Assembly: GCA_900290245.1 (NCBI GenBank)
Contig: OKRB01000086.1
Span: 142,645 to 206,644 of the forward strand
Direction: 5' to 3'
Source of the DNA: Candidatus Sulfuritelmatomonas gaucii
GTDB taxonomy: Bacteria > Acidobacteriota > Terriglobia > Terriglobales > Acidobacteriaceae
Length of the DNA stretch: 64,000 bases
Shown one piece after another: positions 17,641 through 26,781 of this stretch. The notes below the pieces were generated by a model that had not been told where the DNA came from, did not search any database, and saw nothing but the letters and a program-made list of their open reading frames with translations. Each line of letters opens with the position of its first letter. The first letter of the stretch is position 1. The position numbers and the translations under genes are program-made.

Positions 17641-19293
17641 CTAGATCGATACCATCTCGCCCGGCTTCAAGTTATTCAGATGCGCTTCAAAGATCACGCG
17701 CGAGACAAAAACCGCCGTGAACAGGTTGGCCGCCAAACCAACGGTCAGGGTAGTAGCAAATCCCTTGACCGGACCGGTGCCAAAGATGAATAGGATCGCC
17801 GCCGAGACAATGGTGGTAACGTGCGTATCAACAATCGTGACCCACGCACGGGCAAAGCCCTGGTCCACGGCTGCCGAAGCCGACTTGCCGGCGCGAATTT
17901 CTTCACGGATGCGCTCGAAAATCAGCACGTTCGAGTCAACGCCCATACCAATGGTGAGGATGACGCCGGCAATGCCCGGCAGCGTCAAGGTAAGAACCAG
18001 ACCGCCTCCACCACCAGCTGACGATATTGCACTGGATAGCCCCATGATGCCGAGCAGAATGATCAGATTCAGGACCAGCGCCAGGTCGGCGTTGATGCCT
18101 GAGCCACGGTAGTAGACGAGCATGAAAATCATGACGAGAACAAAGCCGACCACGGCGGCGGTAACGCCCTCGCGGATGGAATCAGCACCCAGCGTCGCAC
18201 CCACCGTGTTCTCGTCAATGTAGGTGAGGGATGCCGGGAGAGCGCCGGTGCGCAGCAGCTTGGAGAGTTCCATGACTTCGTTCTGGCTGAAGCTGCCCTC
18301 GATCAGTCCGCTGTCGCGAATCGCGCTCTTGATGACCGCTACTTCACGCACTGTCCCGCCCATCATCACGGCCATGTTGCGGCCAACATTGGCGCTGGTA
18401 AAGTTCCAGAATTTGTCACCGGCTTCGTCCGTCAGGGTGAAATTCACCTGTCTTTGACCGGTGTTTGAATTCACGCCGGGCTCGGCGGAACGGAAGTCGC
18501 TGCCTTCGACAACTGGAGTGCGCTCGAGAATGTAGTAGGCAGTGCCGCTCGTACCGGCCAGTTCGCCGGAACTCGGCAGAATCTCCTGCTCGGGCGGAAG
18601 TGCACCGTTCACACTGGCGAGGGCGGCATCCTGACTGGGGAACGGACCGCCTTCGACGGCATGAATCTCAAGCCTCGCCGTGGATTTGATGATGTTCTCC
18701 ACCTGGTCCAGGTCGCTGATGCCGGGCAGTTCGACGAGAATCTGGTTTGCGCCCAGGCCGTACTCCTGGATCAGCGGCTCGCTCACACCCAACGCATCCA
18801 CCCGGTCGCGAATGGTTTCGATCGCCTGGTCGACCGTCCTTTTGTCCAGATCGCTTTCGTAGATCGGCTTCATGGTAAGCGTCCAGGTATTGTTGGGGCC
18901 GCCGGAAAGGTCGTACTCGTTGGCATACTTGTTGCTCTGGAGCAGCGTGTTCACAGCGTCGGATTGCGCGGGGGCCGTGCCTTCGATCCGGATCACATCG
19001 GGCTTATTCGGATCAGGCTTGTAAACCTGCGAGAAGGTCAGGTTGGCCTTCTTCATGCTTTGCTGAATATCCTGCGCTGTGTTGTCGGTTTCATCGTTGA
19101 TGGCGTCGGCGACCTGCACCTTCAGGATCAGGTGCGCGCCCCCTTGCAGATCCAGGCCGAGGTGAATGCGGCTGGATATGGCGCTCAGCAAGGCTTTCCC
19201 GCTGAGGCCTGATGGAATTCCAAAGATGCCGTACAGGCAGAGCAAAAGAACGGCGATGATCAAGGCAATTTTGTTTTTGAGATTCTTTTTCAT
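17641..19293 (-). CDS. secD: Protein translocase subunit SecD
   Basis: SecD is an accessory Sec subunit that pulls substrates out of the channel. The N-terminal membrane helix (IALIIAVLLLCLYGIFGIP) is followed by IHLGLDLQGGAHLILKV, the large periplasmic domain, then five helices with MGVDSNVLIFERIREE. The frame continues to a TTG at 19320, but the ATG at 19293 starting MKKNLKNK is the natural start. Length is 550. It lies in yajC-secD-secF order. Confidence 0.94.
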   Translation of the reverse strand: MKKNLKNKIALIIAVLLLCLYGIFGIPSGLSGKALLSAISSRIHLGLDLQGGAHLILKVQVADAINDETDNTAQDIQQSMKKANLTFSQVYKPDPNKPDVIRIEGTAPAQSDAVNTLLQSNKYANEYDLSGGPNNTWTLTMKPIYESDLDKRTVDQAIETIRDRVDALGVSEPLIQEYGLGANQILVELPGISDLDQVENIIKSTARLEIHAVEGGPFPSQDAALASVNGALPPEQEILPSSGELAGTSGTAYYILERTPVVEGSDFRSAEPGVNSNTGQRQVNFTLTDEAGDKFWNFTSANVGRNMAVMMGGTVREVAVIKSAIRDSGLIEGSFSQNEVMELSKLLRTGALPASLTYIDENTVGATLGADSIREGVTAAVVGFVLVMIFMLVYYRGSGINADLALVLNLIILLGIMGLSSAISSAGGGGGLVLTLTLPGIAGVILTIGMGVDSNVLIFERIREEIRAGKSASAAVDQGFARAWVTIVDTHVTTIVSAAILFIFGTGPVKGFATTLTVGLAANLFTAVFVSRVIFEAHLNNLKPGEMVSI

Positions 19294-19341
19294 GGTTCCG
19301 ATTCCCTGGTCCGAGTCCAAAAGGCCAAAACGCGGAGGGCC

Positions 19342-19674
19342 CTATGAGTTCGAAGCATCCTCCTGAGTGGTGACCGAAGCGATCGCACTCTTGGATACTT
19401 CCAATTTCAGATTGTCGGGCGGGACGCGAATCACAATCGCGTCGTCTTTGATCGACATGATGGTTCCCCGGATGCCGCCGGCGGTGGTCACGCGGTCTCC
19501 GGATTTGATGCCCCCCATCATCTGCTGCCACTGCTTTTGCCGCTTCTGCTGCGGACGGATCAACAGCAGGTAAAACAGCGGGATCAACAGCAAAATGGGA
19601 AGCAGCATGGAAAAGCCGTTTGCCGCTCCAGGGGCAGGCGTCGCCCACAATGCAAAACTCGTAACTGCGTTCAT
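19342..19674 (-). CDS. yajC: Preprotein translocase subunit YajC
   Basis: A small accessory protein of the SecDF complex with one membrane helix (SMLLPILLLIPLFYLLLIRP), then QQKRQKQWQQMM and a cytosolic domain with GDRVTTAGGIRGTI. The ATG at 19674 gives 110 residues, the usual family size; the frame is open 72 bases further upstream without support. It heads the secDF operon. Confidence 0.93.
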   Translation of the reverse strand: MNAVTSFALWATPAPGAANGFSMLLPILLLIPLFYLLLIRPQQKRQKQWQQMMGGIKSGDRVTTAGGIRGTIMSIKDDAIVIRVPPDNLKLEVSKSAIASVTTQEDASNS

Positions 19675-19746
19675 GTTTGGTTCGCGTCCTTCACTCGCCC
19701 CCGCGTCCGGCGCTGCCCGGCTTGGGGCGCAGGCACACCCGGCCAT

Positions 19747-20005
19747 TTTGCCGGCACCTGAAAAGAAGATTTGTCTCCGGGAAATGTCCTCAGGCCTCAG
19801 TCATCTCCGGCCCAGGCTCTGGAGGAGGGTTGGGCTGCGCAAACCGGAAACCAGGAATCCCTGCCCGCTTGCGCTTCTTCACCCTACTGCCGCCAGCTTC
19901 CTTTTCGACATAGCAGTTCTCTCGCAATCCAGACCGAAGAAAACCGGCTTACACCACCCCGGTCCTGCCTGGGTTGCCAAGAAAGAATGCCTAACTAGAT
20001 AAGAA
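19747..20005. other. Upstream region of yajC without recognisable genes
   Basis: No frame here has convincing coding character, and no tRNA or known RNA motif is seen. It should contain the yajC-secDF promoter. The 578-base gap between yajC and fmdE also holds a possible SRAP-like remnant (20006-20209) and a possible small membrane-protein gene (20200-20355), listed separately. Confidence 0.4.
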
Positions 20006-20209
20006 ATGTGCGGCCGGTTCGGTGTCAAGGTACCGGAAGAGCCAGCCGATAGCTTCGGCCGAGCACTCGTCGGTTTATATAGCCCTTATGAATTGGCTAC
20101 TCCTCCTTCATTGCGAGAGGCGTGGACTGGATGCATGCGGTCTTCCTGCGTGGATCGACGGATGTTGCCCGCAGGGCGGCGGAAAGGGGCATCGTTGCCA
20201 TGGCGGTAG
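20006..20209 (+). pseudogene. Possible N-terminal remnant of an SRAP-type (YedK/HMCES-like) protein
   Basis: The ATG at 20006 opens with MCGRF and continues VKVPEEPADSFG. SRAP proteins, which shield abasic sites in DNA, begin with Met-Cys-Gly-Arg-Phe/Tyr, Cys2 being the residue that bonds to DNA, and usually have a Pro-x-Glu and a Phe-Gly at similar spacing. After about 25 residues the resemblance ends, and the frame closes after 67 codons. No other frame resumes an SRAP sequence. This is either a decayed gene start or a chance match. Confidence 0.25.
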
Positions 20210-20355
20210 ATGTTCGTCCCGAAGGCCTCTTGCTCATCCCAGCGGCCTTTGCCATCTGCTTCATGTTGTGGGGTGCTTTGGCACTGGTGGAAGGAAGAAA
20301 AGCGCCAACGCTTTACGGACGACCTCAATCCTCGTGCGCGGTTGGATCCCAGTAG
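20200..20355 (+). CDS. Possible small single-pass membrane protein
   Basis: A 51-residue frame from the ATG at 20200, with AAGGGG about 11 bases upstream. It has one clear hydrophobic segment (GLLLIPAAFAICFMLWGALA) and a polar tail. It overlaps the 3' end of the convergent FmdE gene by 31 bases. No homologue is recognised. The hydrophobic helix in an otherwise gene-free gap is the only support. Confidence 0.3.
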   Translation: MAVDVRPEGLLLIPAAFAICFMLWGALALVEGRKAPTLYGRPQSSCAVGSQ

Positions 20356-20927
20356 GGCAACTCGGGATGACCGCAGGTAAGACACAGCCGTTCACCATTG
20401 ACAAGAACAACTCGGCCAAAACTTACACCTTCGCCACAGCGCTGGCATACCACGCGATCTCCTGAAGCGCCGGGCAAGTCGGCGGGTTTGATGGCGACTC
20501 GCACCCATTGTTCACGAAAGAGTTGAGAATCGGCCAGTTCCCGGTAGGCCTGCATCTGTTTCCGGCTCTTCGAGTCCAGATGAGGATAATGCCGCTCAGC
20601 CAACTCGCGCGCGTCTTCGAGGGCGACGATTCTTACGGCCCGTCCTGATTGCAAATCAACGAACGTCGCCGCCATCTTGCCCCAGTCGCGAAACTTGAGC
20701 GCACGTCTGCCCAGGCGGCAGCCGGTGACCAGCGAGATGGCATCGGTGGCGCAGCGATCGATTTCGACGTAGGTGACGAGGCGCTTGCGATCGGGCCCCT
20801 GCGGGCGGCCTTCGAATCCCAGACGCCGCAACCCGAGCAGGGCCATGCGCACACCCAGAATCTGCCCCGCGCAAAGGTGCCCGTGCACGGCCTCAGCCTG
20901 CCGCAATAGTTCGTCGAACGGCTCCAT
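20325..20927 (-). CDS. FmdE-domain protein (formylmethanofuran dehydrogenase subunit E-like)
   Basis: The N-terminal half has the FmdE signature HGHLCAGQILGVRMALLGL, with later CATDAISLVTGCRLG and LKFRDWGKMAATFVD. The C-terminus carries a zinc-ribbon-like pair CQRCG and CLTCG. In methanogens FmdE belongs to a molybdenum/tungsten formylmethanofuran dehydrogenase; bacterial versions occur without that pathway and their role is uncertain, possibly metal or molybdopterin related. No other methanofuran gene is present. The ATG at 20927 is preferred over the frame opening at 20948. It lies last after gatC-gatA and a secreted protein. Confidence 0.8.
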   Translation of the reverse strand: MEPFDELLRQAEAVHGHLCAGQILGVRMALLGLRRLGFEGRPQGPDRKRLVTYVEIDRCATDAISLVTGCRLGRRALKFRDWGKMAATFVDLQSGRAVRIVALEDARELAERHYPHLDSKSRKQMQAYRELADSQLFREQWVRVAIKPADLPGASGDRVVCQRCGEGVSFGRVVLVNGERLCLTCGHPELPYWDPTAHED

Positions 20928-20986
20928 ACTGTCCGCTTTCCTGCGCACTGTCCGAGGAATTGCAATTCAGCCGACCTGCTAACCCA

Positions 20987-21727
20987 CTATTTCGCGGTGG
21001 GCGGATCGGGGGTTTCCTCTTCATCGCCCGTGTCTTCCACCAGCATCGCCGAGCCGGGAACGAAATTGTAGCTCACGGCATCTTTGCCCGCGGGATGAAA
21101 GGTGATTCGCAGGGGGTCGCGCTGCCAGTCAGGCGGGGCGCAGACCGGTTCAGGGTGATTTTCAGCGTCGAAGGCCGCGAGTTTCCTGGCCAGAGCCGGC
21201 TTGCGCACAGCCACCTGCGCCACCACGGCGTACATACTCTTGCCGGTTGCCGTTACGCCGCAATAGGCAGCATAGTCCCGAAACCAGCTTACCTGGCTGA
21301 CGCCTGGGTCGTAGTCGGGCAACTTCAGCGCGACGATGTGGCCGCTCACGCGATCCACAAGCAGCCATGGGCCGCGCTGCCACACCCATCGACCCGCCGC
21401 GGGTGGCTTTTCGCCGGAGCCCGGCTTATCCGTCGGCAGCAGGTCGTTCAGACGAATCACGCGCCGGACAACCAAGCTGCGATCCGTGACATCGTGCGCG
21501 TCACCGGTCGTCCACTCCCTGAGCAGGCCATCGACAAGGAGCGCACGGATATTGAGTGTATTCTCGCCGGCAGCTGCACCGGCCGGATCGCCCGCCTGGG
21601 AGTACGGCACGTGCTTCACCGCTCCGAGTACCACGCTGTGCGTCTTGCGCGGGGCGCTATACGCAAAGCCCGAAAAACTCAAAAATGATAGCGAAATGAC
21701 AATCGCAAAACCCGTACGCTTATTCAT
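20987..21727 (-). CDS. Secreted protein of unknown function
   Basis: I do not recognise this family. It starts with a clear signal peptide (FAIVISLSFLSFSGFAYSAP). The mature part of about 220 residues has beta-rich segments (GRWVWQRGPWLLVDRVSG, MYAVVAQVAVRK, DPLRITFHPAG) and two cysteines (AAYCGV, EPVCAP). The tail is acidic (VEDTGDEEETPDPP). It begins 12 bases after gatA ends, so it is probably co-transcribed with it, though no functional link is evident. Confidence 0.7.
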   Translation of the reverse strand: MNKRTGFAIVISLSFLSFSGFAYSAPRKTHSVVLGAVKHVPYSQAGDPAGAAAGENTLNIRALLVDGLLREWTTGDAHDVTDRSLVVRRVIRLNDLLPTDKPGSGEKPPAAGRWVWQRGPWLLVDRVSGHIVALKLPDYDPGVSQVSWFRDYAAYCGVTATGKSMYAVVAQVAVRKPALARKLAAFDAENHPEPVCAPPDWQRDPLRITFHPAGKDAVSYNFVPGSAMLVEDTGDEEETPDPPTAK

Positions 21728-21739
21728 GGCCCTTTGCTC

Positions 21740-23206
21740 CTAGATCTTCGCCTCTTCTATAGCGCGTCCCACGCGGAAGGCCGTGCTTTCGCGCAGGTGG
21801 CTTGCCAGGATCTGCATGCCGACCGGGAGACCTGCGCTGGTGGCGCCACATGGCACGGAAACGCCGCAAATGCCCGCCAGACTGGCGGTGACCGTGTAAA
21901 TATCGGCCAGGTACATGGCGAGCGGATCGTCGGCCCTTTCACCCAGCTTGAAAGCAGGGAAAGGCGAAGTGGGCGTCACGATGGCATCGACTTCGGCAAA
22001 TGCACGCAAAAACTCCTCCGCCAGGAGGCGGCGAACCTGCTGGGCTTTCAGATAATAGGCGTCGTAGTATCCGGCCGAGAGCGCATACGTGCCGAGGAAG
22101 ATGCGGCGCTTGACCTCGGCGCCGAATCCCTCGTCGCGCGAGTGCGAATACATATCAGACAGCGTTGCGGAGTTGGGGGAGCGATAGCCGTAGCGCACGC
22201 CGTCAAAACGGGCGAGGTTGGCGCTGGCTTCCGCCGTGGCCACCAAATAGTACGTGGGAACGGCGTACCGGGTGTGCGGCAGGCTGACGGGTTTCACCTG
22301 GCAGCCGGCGGCCTTCAATGCCTCAATTCCCTTTTCAATGCCTGCGCCGACCTCGGGATCGAGCCCTTCGTCAAAATATTCGGCCGGCACGCCGATGCGC
22401 AGGCCCGCCGCAGGCTTGTCGCTGGCGGCGGCATAATCCTCCACCGGAGCCGGAGAGCTGGTCGCGTCTTTGGGATCGTGGCCGGCGATGATGCTGAGCA
22501 TCGAGGCGGCATCGCGGACGTTCGCAGCAAGCGGGCCGATGCGATCGAGTGAAGAAGCAAAGGCGATGAGGCCGTAACGCGAGACGCGGCCGTAGGTGGG
22601 CAGGACGCCGACAACACCGCAGAAGCTTGCCGGCTGGCGCACGGAGCCGCCGGTGTCAGTTCCCAGCGTAGCCACGGCCAGGTTGGCGGCGACCGCTGCG
22701 GCTGAGCCGCCGCTGGAACCACCCGGGACGCGCTCAGGATCGACAGGATTGCGCACCGGCCCGTAGACCGAGTTCTCGTTCGACGAGCCCATGGCAAACT
22801 CGTCGCAGTTGAGTTTGCCCAGCAGCATCGCGCCGGCAGCTTCAAGCCTGGCCACGGCCGTGCAATCGTAGGGGGGCTGGTAGCCTTGGAGGATTTTCGA
22901 TCCGGCCGTCGCCGGAGCGCCCCGCATGATCAGCACATCTTTGATGCCCACCGGAATACCGGCGAGCGGAGGAAGCGGATCGCCTTTCGTTGCCAAATCG
23001 TCGACACGCGCGGCCTGCGCCAGAGCTCGGTCTTTGGTCAGGCTCAGGTAGACATTGAGCTGCGGATTGATCTTCTCGATCCGCTGGTAGTAGCTGGCGG
23101 CGAGATCGGAAGCTTTCACGCGGCGCGCGGCGATCTCCGCGCGCAACTCGCCAAACGTCTTCGGCTTCGCGACAAAGGATCCAGCGGTCTGGGTCTCGGT
23201 TGCCAA
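21740..23206 (-). CDS. gatA: Aspartyl/glutamyl-tRNA amidotransferase subunit A
   Basis: GatA is the amidase of GatCAB, which converts Glu-tRNA(Gln) and Asp-tRNA(Asn) to Gln- and Asn-tRNA using ammonia from glutamine. The Ser-cisSer-Lys triad is visible: Lys in PVGIKDVL, Ser in the GGSSGGSAAAVAA amidase signature and Ser in DTGGSVRQPA. Length 488 is standard. The start is TTG with AAAGGCAG upstream. It lies 17 bases after gatC; gatB is not in the window. Confidence 0.96.
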   Translation of the reverse strand: MATETQTAGSFVAKPKTFGELRAEIAARRVKASDLAASYYQRIEKINPQLNVYLSLTKDRALAQAARVDDLATKGDPLPPLAGIPVGIKDVLIMRGAPATAGSKILQGYQPPYDCTAVARLEAAGAMLLGKLNCDEFAMGSSNENSVYGPVRNPVDPERVPGGSSGGSAAAVAANLAVATLGTDTGGSVRQPASFCGVVGVLPTYGRVSRYGLIAFASSLDRIGPLAANVRDAASMLSIIAGHDPKDATSSPAPVEDYAAASDKPAAGLRIGVPAEYFDEGLDPEVGAGIEKGIEALKAAGCQVKPVSLPHTRYAVPTYYLVATAEASANLARFDGVRYGYRSPNSATLSDMYSHSRDEGFGAEVKRRIFLGTYALSAGYYDAYYLKAQQVRRLLAEEFLRAFAEVDAIVTPTSPFPAFKLGERADDPLAMYLADIYTVTASLAGICGVSVPCGATSAGLPVGMQILASHLRESTAFRVGRAIEEAKI

Positions 23207-23223
23207 TTGATCTGCCTTTTCAG

Positions 23224-23535
23224 TTATCGGTCAATCACCTTCGGAACTTTGAAGAAGGACCGGTCGGATTCCGGGGCCTGGGTCATCACGGCGTCACGCT
23301 TCAGCGAAGGTTCAAGCCGGTCTGCGCGCGGCGCGCTGGGCCCGCCGACATCGCCGAGCTCGCTCACTTGCGCCAGGGGCACGACGCCCATCGTATCCAG
23401 TTCATTCAGTTCGGCCACGTAGTCGAGAATCGCGTTCAGATCGCGCAGCATGCGTCCCGTCTCTTCAGGCGCAAGCTCCAGATGCGCTAGCTCGGCGACG
23501 CGCTCCATGTCTTTTTCAGTAACTTTGGCAAGCAT
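23224..23535 (-). CDS. gatC: Aspartyl/glutamyl-tRNA amidotransferase subunit C
   Basis: GatC is the small belt subunit that stabilises GatA-GatB. Typical features are VAELAHLELAPEETGRMLRDLNAILDYV at the N-terminus and a C-terminal MTQAPESDRSFFKVPKVIDR. Length 103 is normal. It is first in gatC-gatA, with the promoter expected in 23536-23663. Confidence 0.95.
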   Translation of the reverse strand: MLAKVTEKDMERVAELAHLELAPEETGRMLRDLNAILDYVAELNELDTMGVVPLAQVSELGDVGGPSAPRADRLEPSLKRDAVMTQAPESDRSFFKVPKVIDR

Positions 23536-23663
23536 TCGCTGGTTCTCTCCACAACGCCGTCGCTACGAATTTCGGCGCGAATTCCGCTCCTGATTCCCGA
23601 AGCTCAAGTATAGCTGGTCATCGATTTCCTCTCCGCTTGCACGCCTGTCCCCGATGATGGCGC

Positions 23664-25028
23664 TCAGTCGACCGTCAACGTGACGCTGAACGAATGCGTA
23701 ATGCCGGTGGACGTGACGTTCACAGGAATGGTGTAAGTTCCGGTCGGCGTCCCGGACCCGCCACCCTGGCCGCTGGAACCGCCTCCGCCTCCGGAACTGG
23801 CACAACTTGTGACGCCTATCGTCAGGATTGCCGCCAGCAAAACAGGCAGAAAAACTCTGCGCCGTCTACGAACCGCGAACGGCAGCAGGATCAGCCCGCA
23901 GGCCAACGGCAAGCTCCGCCAAAACAATGGCCGCTCTGCGCGGACCTGGGAACCGTTGGCCGTGGAGATTTGCACTGCAACGTTGCCCTGAACTCCGGCA
24001 CCCAGCGACTCCGTGGTTGGGTTGAAGAAACAAAGCGCATTCGAAGGTAGCGTTCCGCAGGTAAAGGTGAATGCCCCACTGGTGCCGCTTGGCGAGATGA
24101 CCATCGTGTACGTTGCCTGCTGCCCGCGAGCCACGGTCAGGCTGGAGGGGCCGGAGACGGAAACAGCGAAGTCGAAGCCGGTGCCTGAGAGGGCGACCGT
24201 TGCCGGCGCGCCAACGGAAGCTGAAGTTACGGTCAACGCGCCGGATGCCGAGCCGCCGGCACCGGGCTGAAATACCACCGAAGCTGTGCAATTTGCGCCT
24301 GCTGCCATGGCACCAGTGCACGTGTTTTGCGTGATGCTGAATGGCGCTGCGGCCGCGACCGTGACCGAGCTGATGGCATAGTTTGACGAGTTGGTGACGG
24401 TGACCGCCTGCGCGGTGCTGGATTGGCCTGCGGCCACGACAGGAAACGTCAGTTGCGAGGGATTCGTGGCCAGACCCGAAGCGAGCTGCCCGGATCCGTT
24501 CAATGGAACTGAAATCGCGGTGACACCAAATGTGGAAGAGGAGATGGCGAGCGTGGCGGCGATGGCACCCGTAGCGCCCGGCGTAAAAACGATTTGAACG
24601 GTACAACTGGTTCCGCTCGCTAAGAGCGCACCGCAGGTGGTGGCGGCGAGGGAGTAGCTGGCTGCAGCGGCGCCTGTGATCTGGAAGCCGATATTGGCCA
24701 TCGACGCGCCGCCGCTGTTGGTAATGGTAAGCGTCTGCGGCGTGCTGGGCACTCCTGGCTGCTGGTTGGTGAAGGTCAGGCTGGTTGGATTCGCAATGAA
24801 GGCGGGCGGCGCCAGTCCGGTTCCGCTCAGCGCCACGGTTTGGGTTCGAAGGGCATCCGAAATGGTCAGAGTGCCGCTGATCGCACCGACTTGCGTTGGA
24901 GCAAATTGCACGCTGATGGTACAGACCGCACCCGCTGCCAGTTGTGTGCCGCAGGTGCTCGACTCCTGAAACTGCGCGGTCGCCGAAATCGAAATCGAGG
25001 TGAGCGGCAAGCCGCCGGTATTGGTGAT
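23664..25028 (-). pseudogene. C-terminal fragment of secreted choice-of-anchor-D (ASH/HYDIN-like) repeat protein
   Basis: About 455 residues of tandem immunoglobulin-like ASH repeats of roughly 100 residues. The recurring pattern is LTITNSGGASMANIGFQITG then a Cys-containing turn (CGALLASGTSCTVQIVF) and an ATLAIS strand. The last unit is followed by a hydrophobic segment (LACGLILLPFAVRRRRRV) that resembles a sorting or membrane anchor, and a Gly-rich end. No real start codon lies here: the frame begins inside a repeat (ITNTGGLPLTSISIS) exactly where an inverted segment abuts. This is the 3' part of a larger minus-strand gene. Confidence 0.75.
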
Positions 25029-25886
25029 GTGTGGATGGCGAACAATGCTGCAGTTTCAACACCCGCGTCCATCGTCTTCACTCCGCTCACTGACAACGTG
25101 GCGGCCCTCGGCGGAGCCCCCGACGCGTCTATCAGTATCGGTGCGCTCACGGTGCAGCCCGGCGGGACAGGTGTCATCCTCGCCGGCACCGGCGACCCCA
25201 ACGACGTTCTCGATTCCTACTATGGGGCCGGCATTCTGCGCTCCGTCGACGGCGGCAACACCTGGAGTCTGATCCGGAAGACGGCGAATAAGGAAGACAG
25301 CCTGAGCGCCGAGGACTATTACTTCGCCGGCAACGGTTTTGCCGGGTTTGCATGGAGCACAGTCAATCCACAAGTCGTCGTTGCGGCGGTTTCCCAGGCC
25401 TATGAAGCCACCCAGGTCGACGCGAATCGCGCGAATGCGAGTTACGAGGGTCTCAATTGTTCCTCCGACAGCGGCGCGACGTGGCACCTGGCCACGATCA
25501 CCGATGGCGGCGGCAATGACGTGCAGGGCCCGCTCGATACCTTCCGGTCGCCAAACGGCAACGCCGCCACGGCTGTGATCTGGAACCCGGTTCGGCAGTT
25601 ATTTGTAGCAGCCGTCCGCTTTCATGGCTACTACCAATCGTCCGACGGCGTCACTTGGACGCGCATCGCGGCGCAACCCGGTTATGGCCTCACGCCGAAA
25701 ATGTGCCCTAGCAACACGGGCAGCACAGGTTCTATTGCCTGCCCCATCTACCGGGGAACTCTCGCCGTAAATCCGCAAACCGGCGACACCTTTGCCTGGA
25801 CCGTGGACCTGAACAATCAGGACCAGGGGCTATGGCAGGATCAATGCGCCATCAGCGGCGGCCCGCCGCCCGTGGTTCCAATGTAA
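25029..25886 (+). pseudogene. Inverted middle fragment of the secreted BNR-like/ASH protein
   Basis: On the plus strand, from GTG at 25029 (VWMANNAAVS) to about 25862 (DQCAISGG), this encodes about 278 residues of a beta-propeller-like domain with BNR/sialidase-type repeats (GILRSVDGGNTWSL, NCSSDSGATWHLATITDGGG, GYYQSSDGVTWTRIA). It lacks a start and signal, ends abruptly after CAISGG with a few foreign codons, and is oriented against both flanking fragments. The N-terminal fragment ends at GTTGGG, which normally continues into a VWxxNN sequence, so this segment belongs directly after it in the opposite orientation. Confidence 0.75.
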
Positions 25887-26383
25887 AGGCGATTTCCGGT
25901 CGCATCGGATGGGTCGAGCGCGAGCGCGGCGACACGGCCGGTCACGAGGCCGAAGTCAGGGCTTTCGACAGCCGTGGGTCCGAGGGGTTGCCAGGTAGCG
26001 CTTGGTACTGTCCTCAAGGCGGGTTGAGCCTGCGCTGCCGGGTCGGCTGCGATACCCGAAAACTGACTGGCCGATCTGGGAAGAGCAGTCACTCGCGGGG
26101 TTACGCGATGACCCGGAGCGAGTCCACGCTGAAGAAGAAAACGCTGCGCGTCAGTGACACGTGGAGGAATTTGGCGAAACTGAGACTCGTGCTGCGGTTG
26201 AGTTTGCGCGTCGGGCAGGAGTTGCTGCCCGATGGCCGGCGGGTTGAGCGGGAATTGCGTCAGAAGCCAAGCTGCGAGCGCCAGACCCGGGCACGCGCGG
26301 CGGTACGCTCGCCTGAGCGCAGGAAAAATGCGGCGGCCTGCGCCGGCGTTACAAAAGGGGCCCTTGTCTTTCCGATCGTGCAT
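25841..26383 (-). pseudogene. N-terminal fragment of the secreted BNR-like/ASH protein
   Basis: From an ATG at 26383 this encodes a long basic signal-like N-terminus (RRACPGLALAAWLLTQFPLN). A Gln/Ala-rich linker follows, then the start of a propeller domain: TWQPLGPTAVESPDFGLVTG, AALALDPSDATGNRLYIGTT. It ends at GTTGGG (about base 25862), after which six unrelated codons lead to a stop. The expected continuation is found inverted at 25029-25862. The start codon is uncertain because the frame is open to 26476. Confidence 0.65.
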
Positions 26384-26781
26384 TGGATTCGTGATGTGTA
26401 TCCGGAAACCGATTCCGTCCTCCCCATTCGTGAAAATCTTCCAATGGGGATGAGCGCAGAATCCACCGAATAACACTCAACGAAACACGCAACTTCCGGG
26501 AATGAGATTGTCGCCCATTATAGGACAGCGCGGAATAGGAAAAAGTGTGATGCCGGATACAAGGCGTTGACAAGAGGCAGCGGCGCACCACTGCGCGGGG
26601 TCGTCGACCAACGTGGCGCGAGCTGCAGGGAGATGCGCATGGCTTGATGGGGATCACGTAAGTGCGGCCTCCCGCTCTATTCTCAACGAGTCGGCCGCCA
26701 TTTAGGATGATTACGTTACCCTGAGGCAAGGCGCCTCTTCCCTCGATTCCATCACGTCAAACTTCGCAGCCAAGGTTTTGC
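26384..26781. other. Divergent intergenic region
   Basis: 398 bases between the BNR-like fragment (minus) and the esterase gene (plus). No coding frame, tRNA or clear hairpin terminator is seen. It should contain divergent promoters, but none is distinct enough to mark. Confidence 0.35.

Noticed and set aside
25832..26473. Plus-strand frame opposite the N-terminal BNR-like fragment
   Set aside because: The opposite strand encodes recognisable family sequence (TWQPLGPTAVESPDFGLVTG); the plus-strand translation is Arg-rich and featureless.
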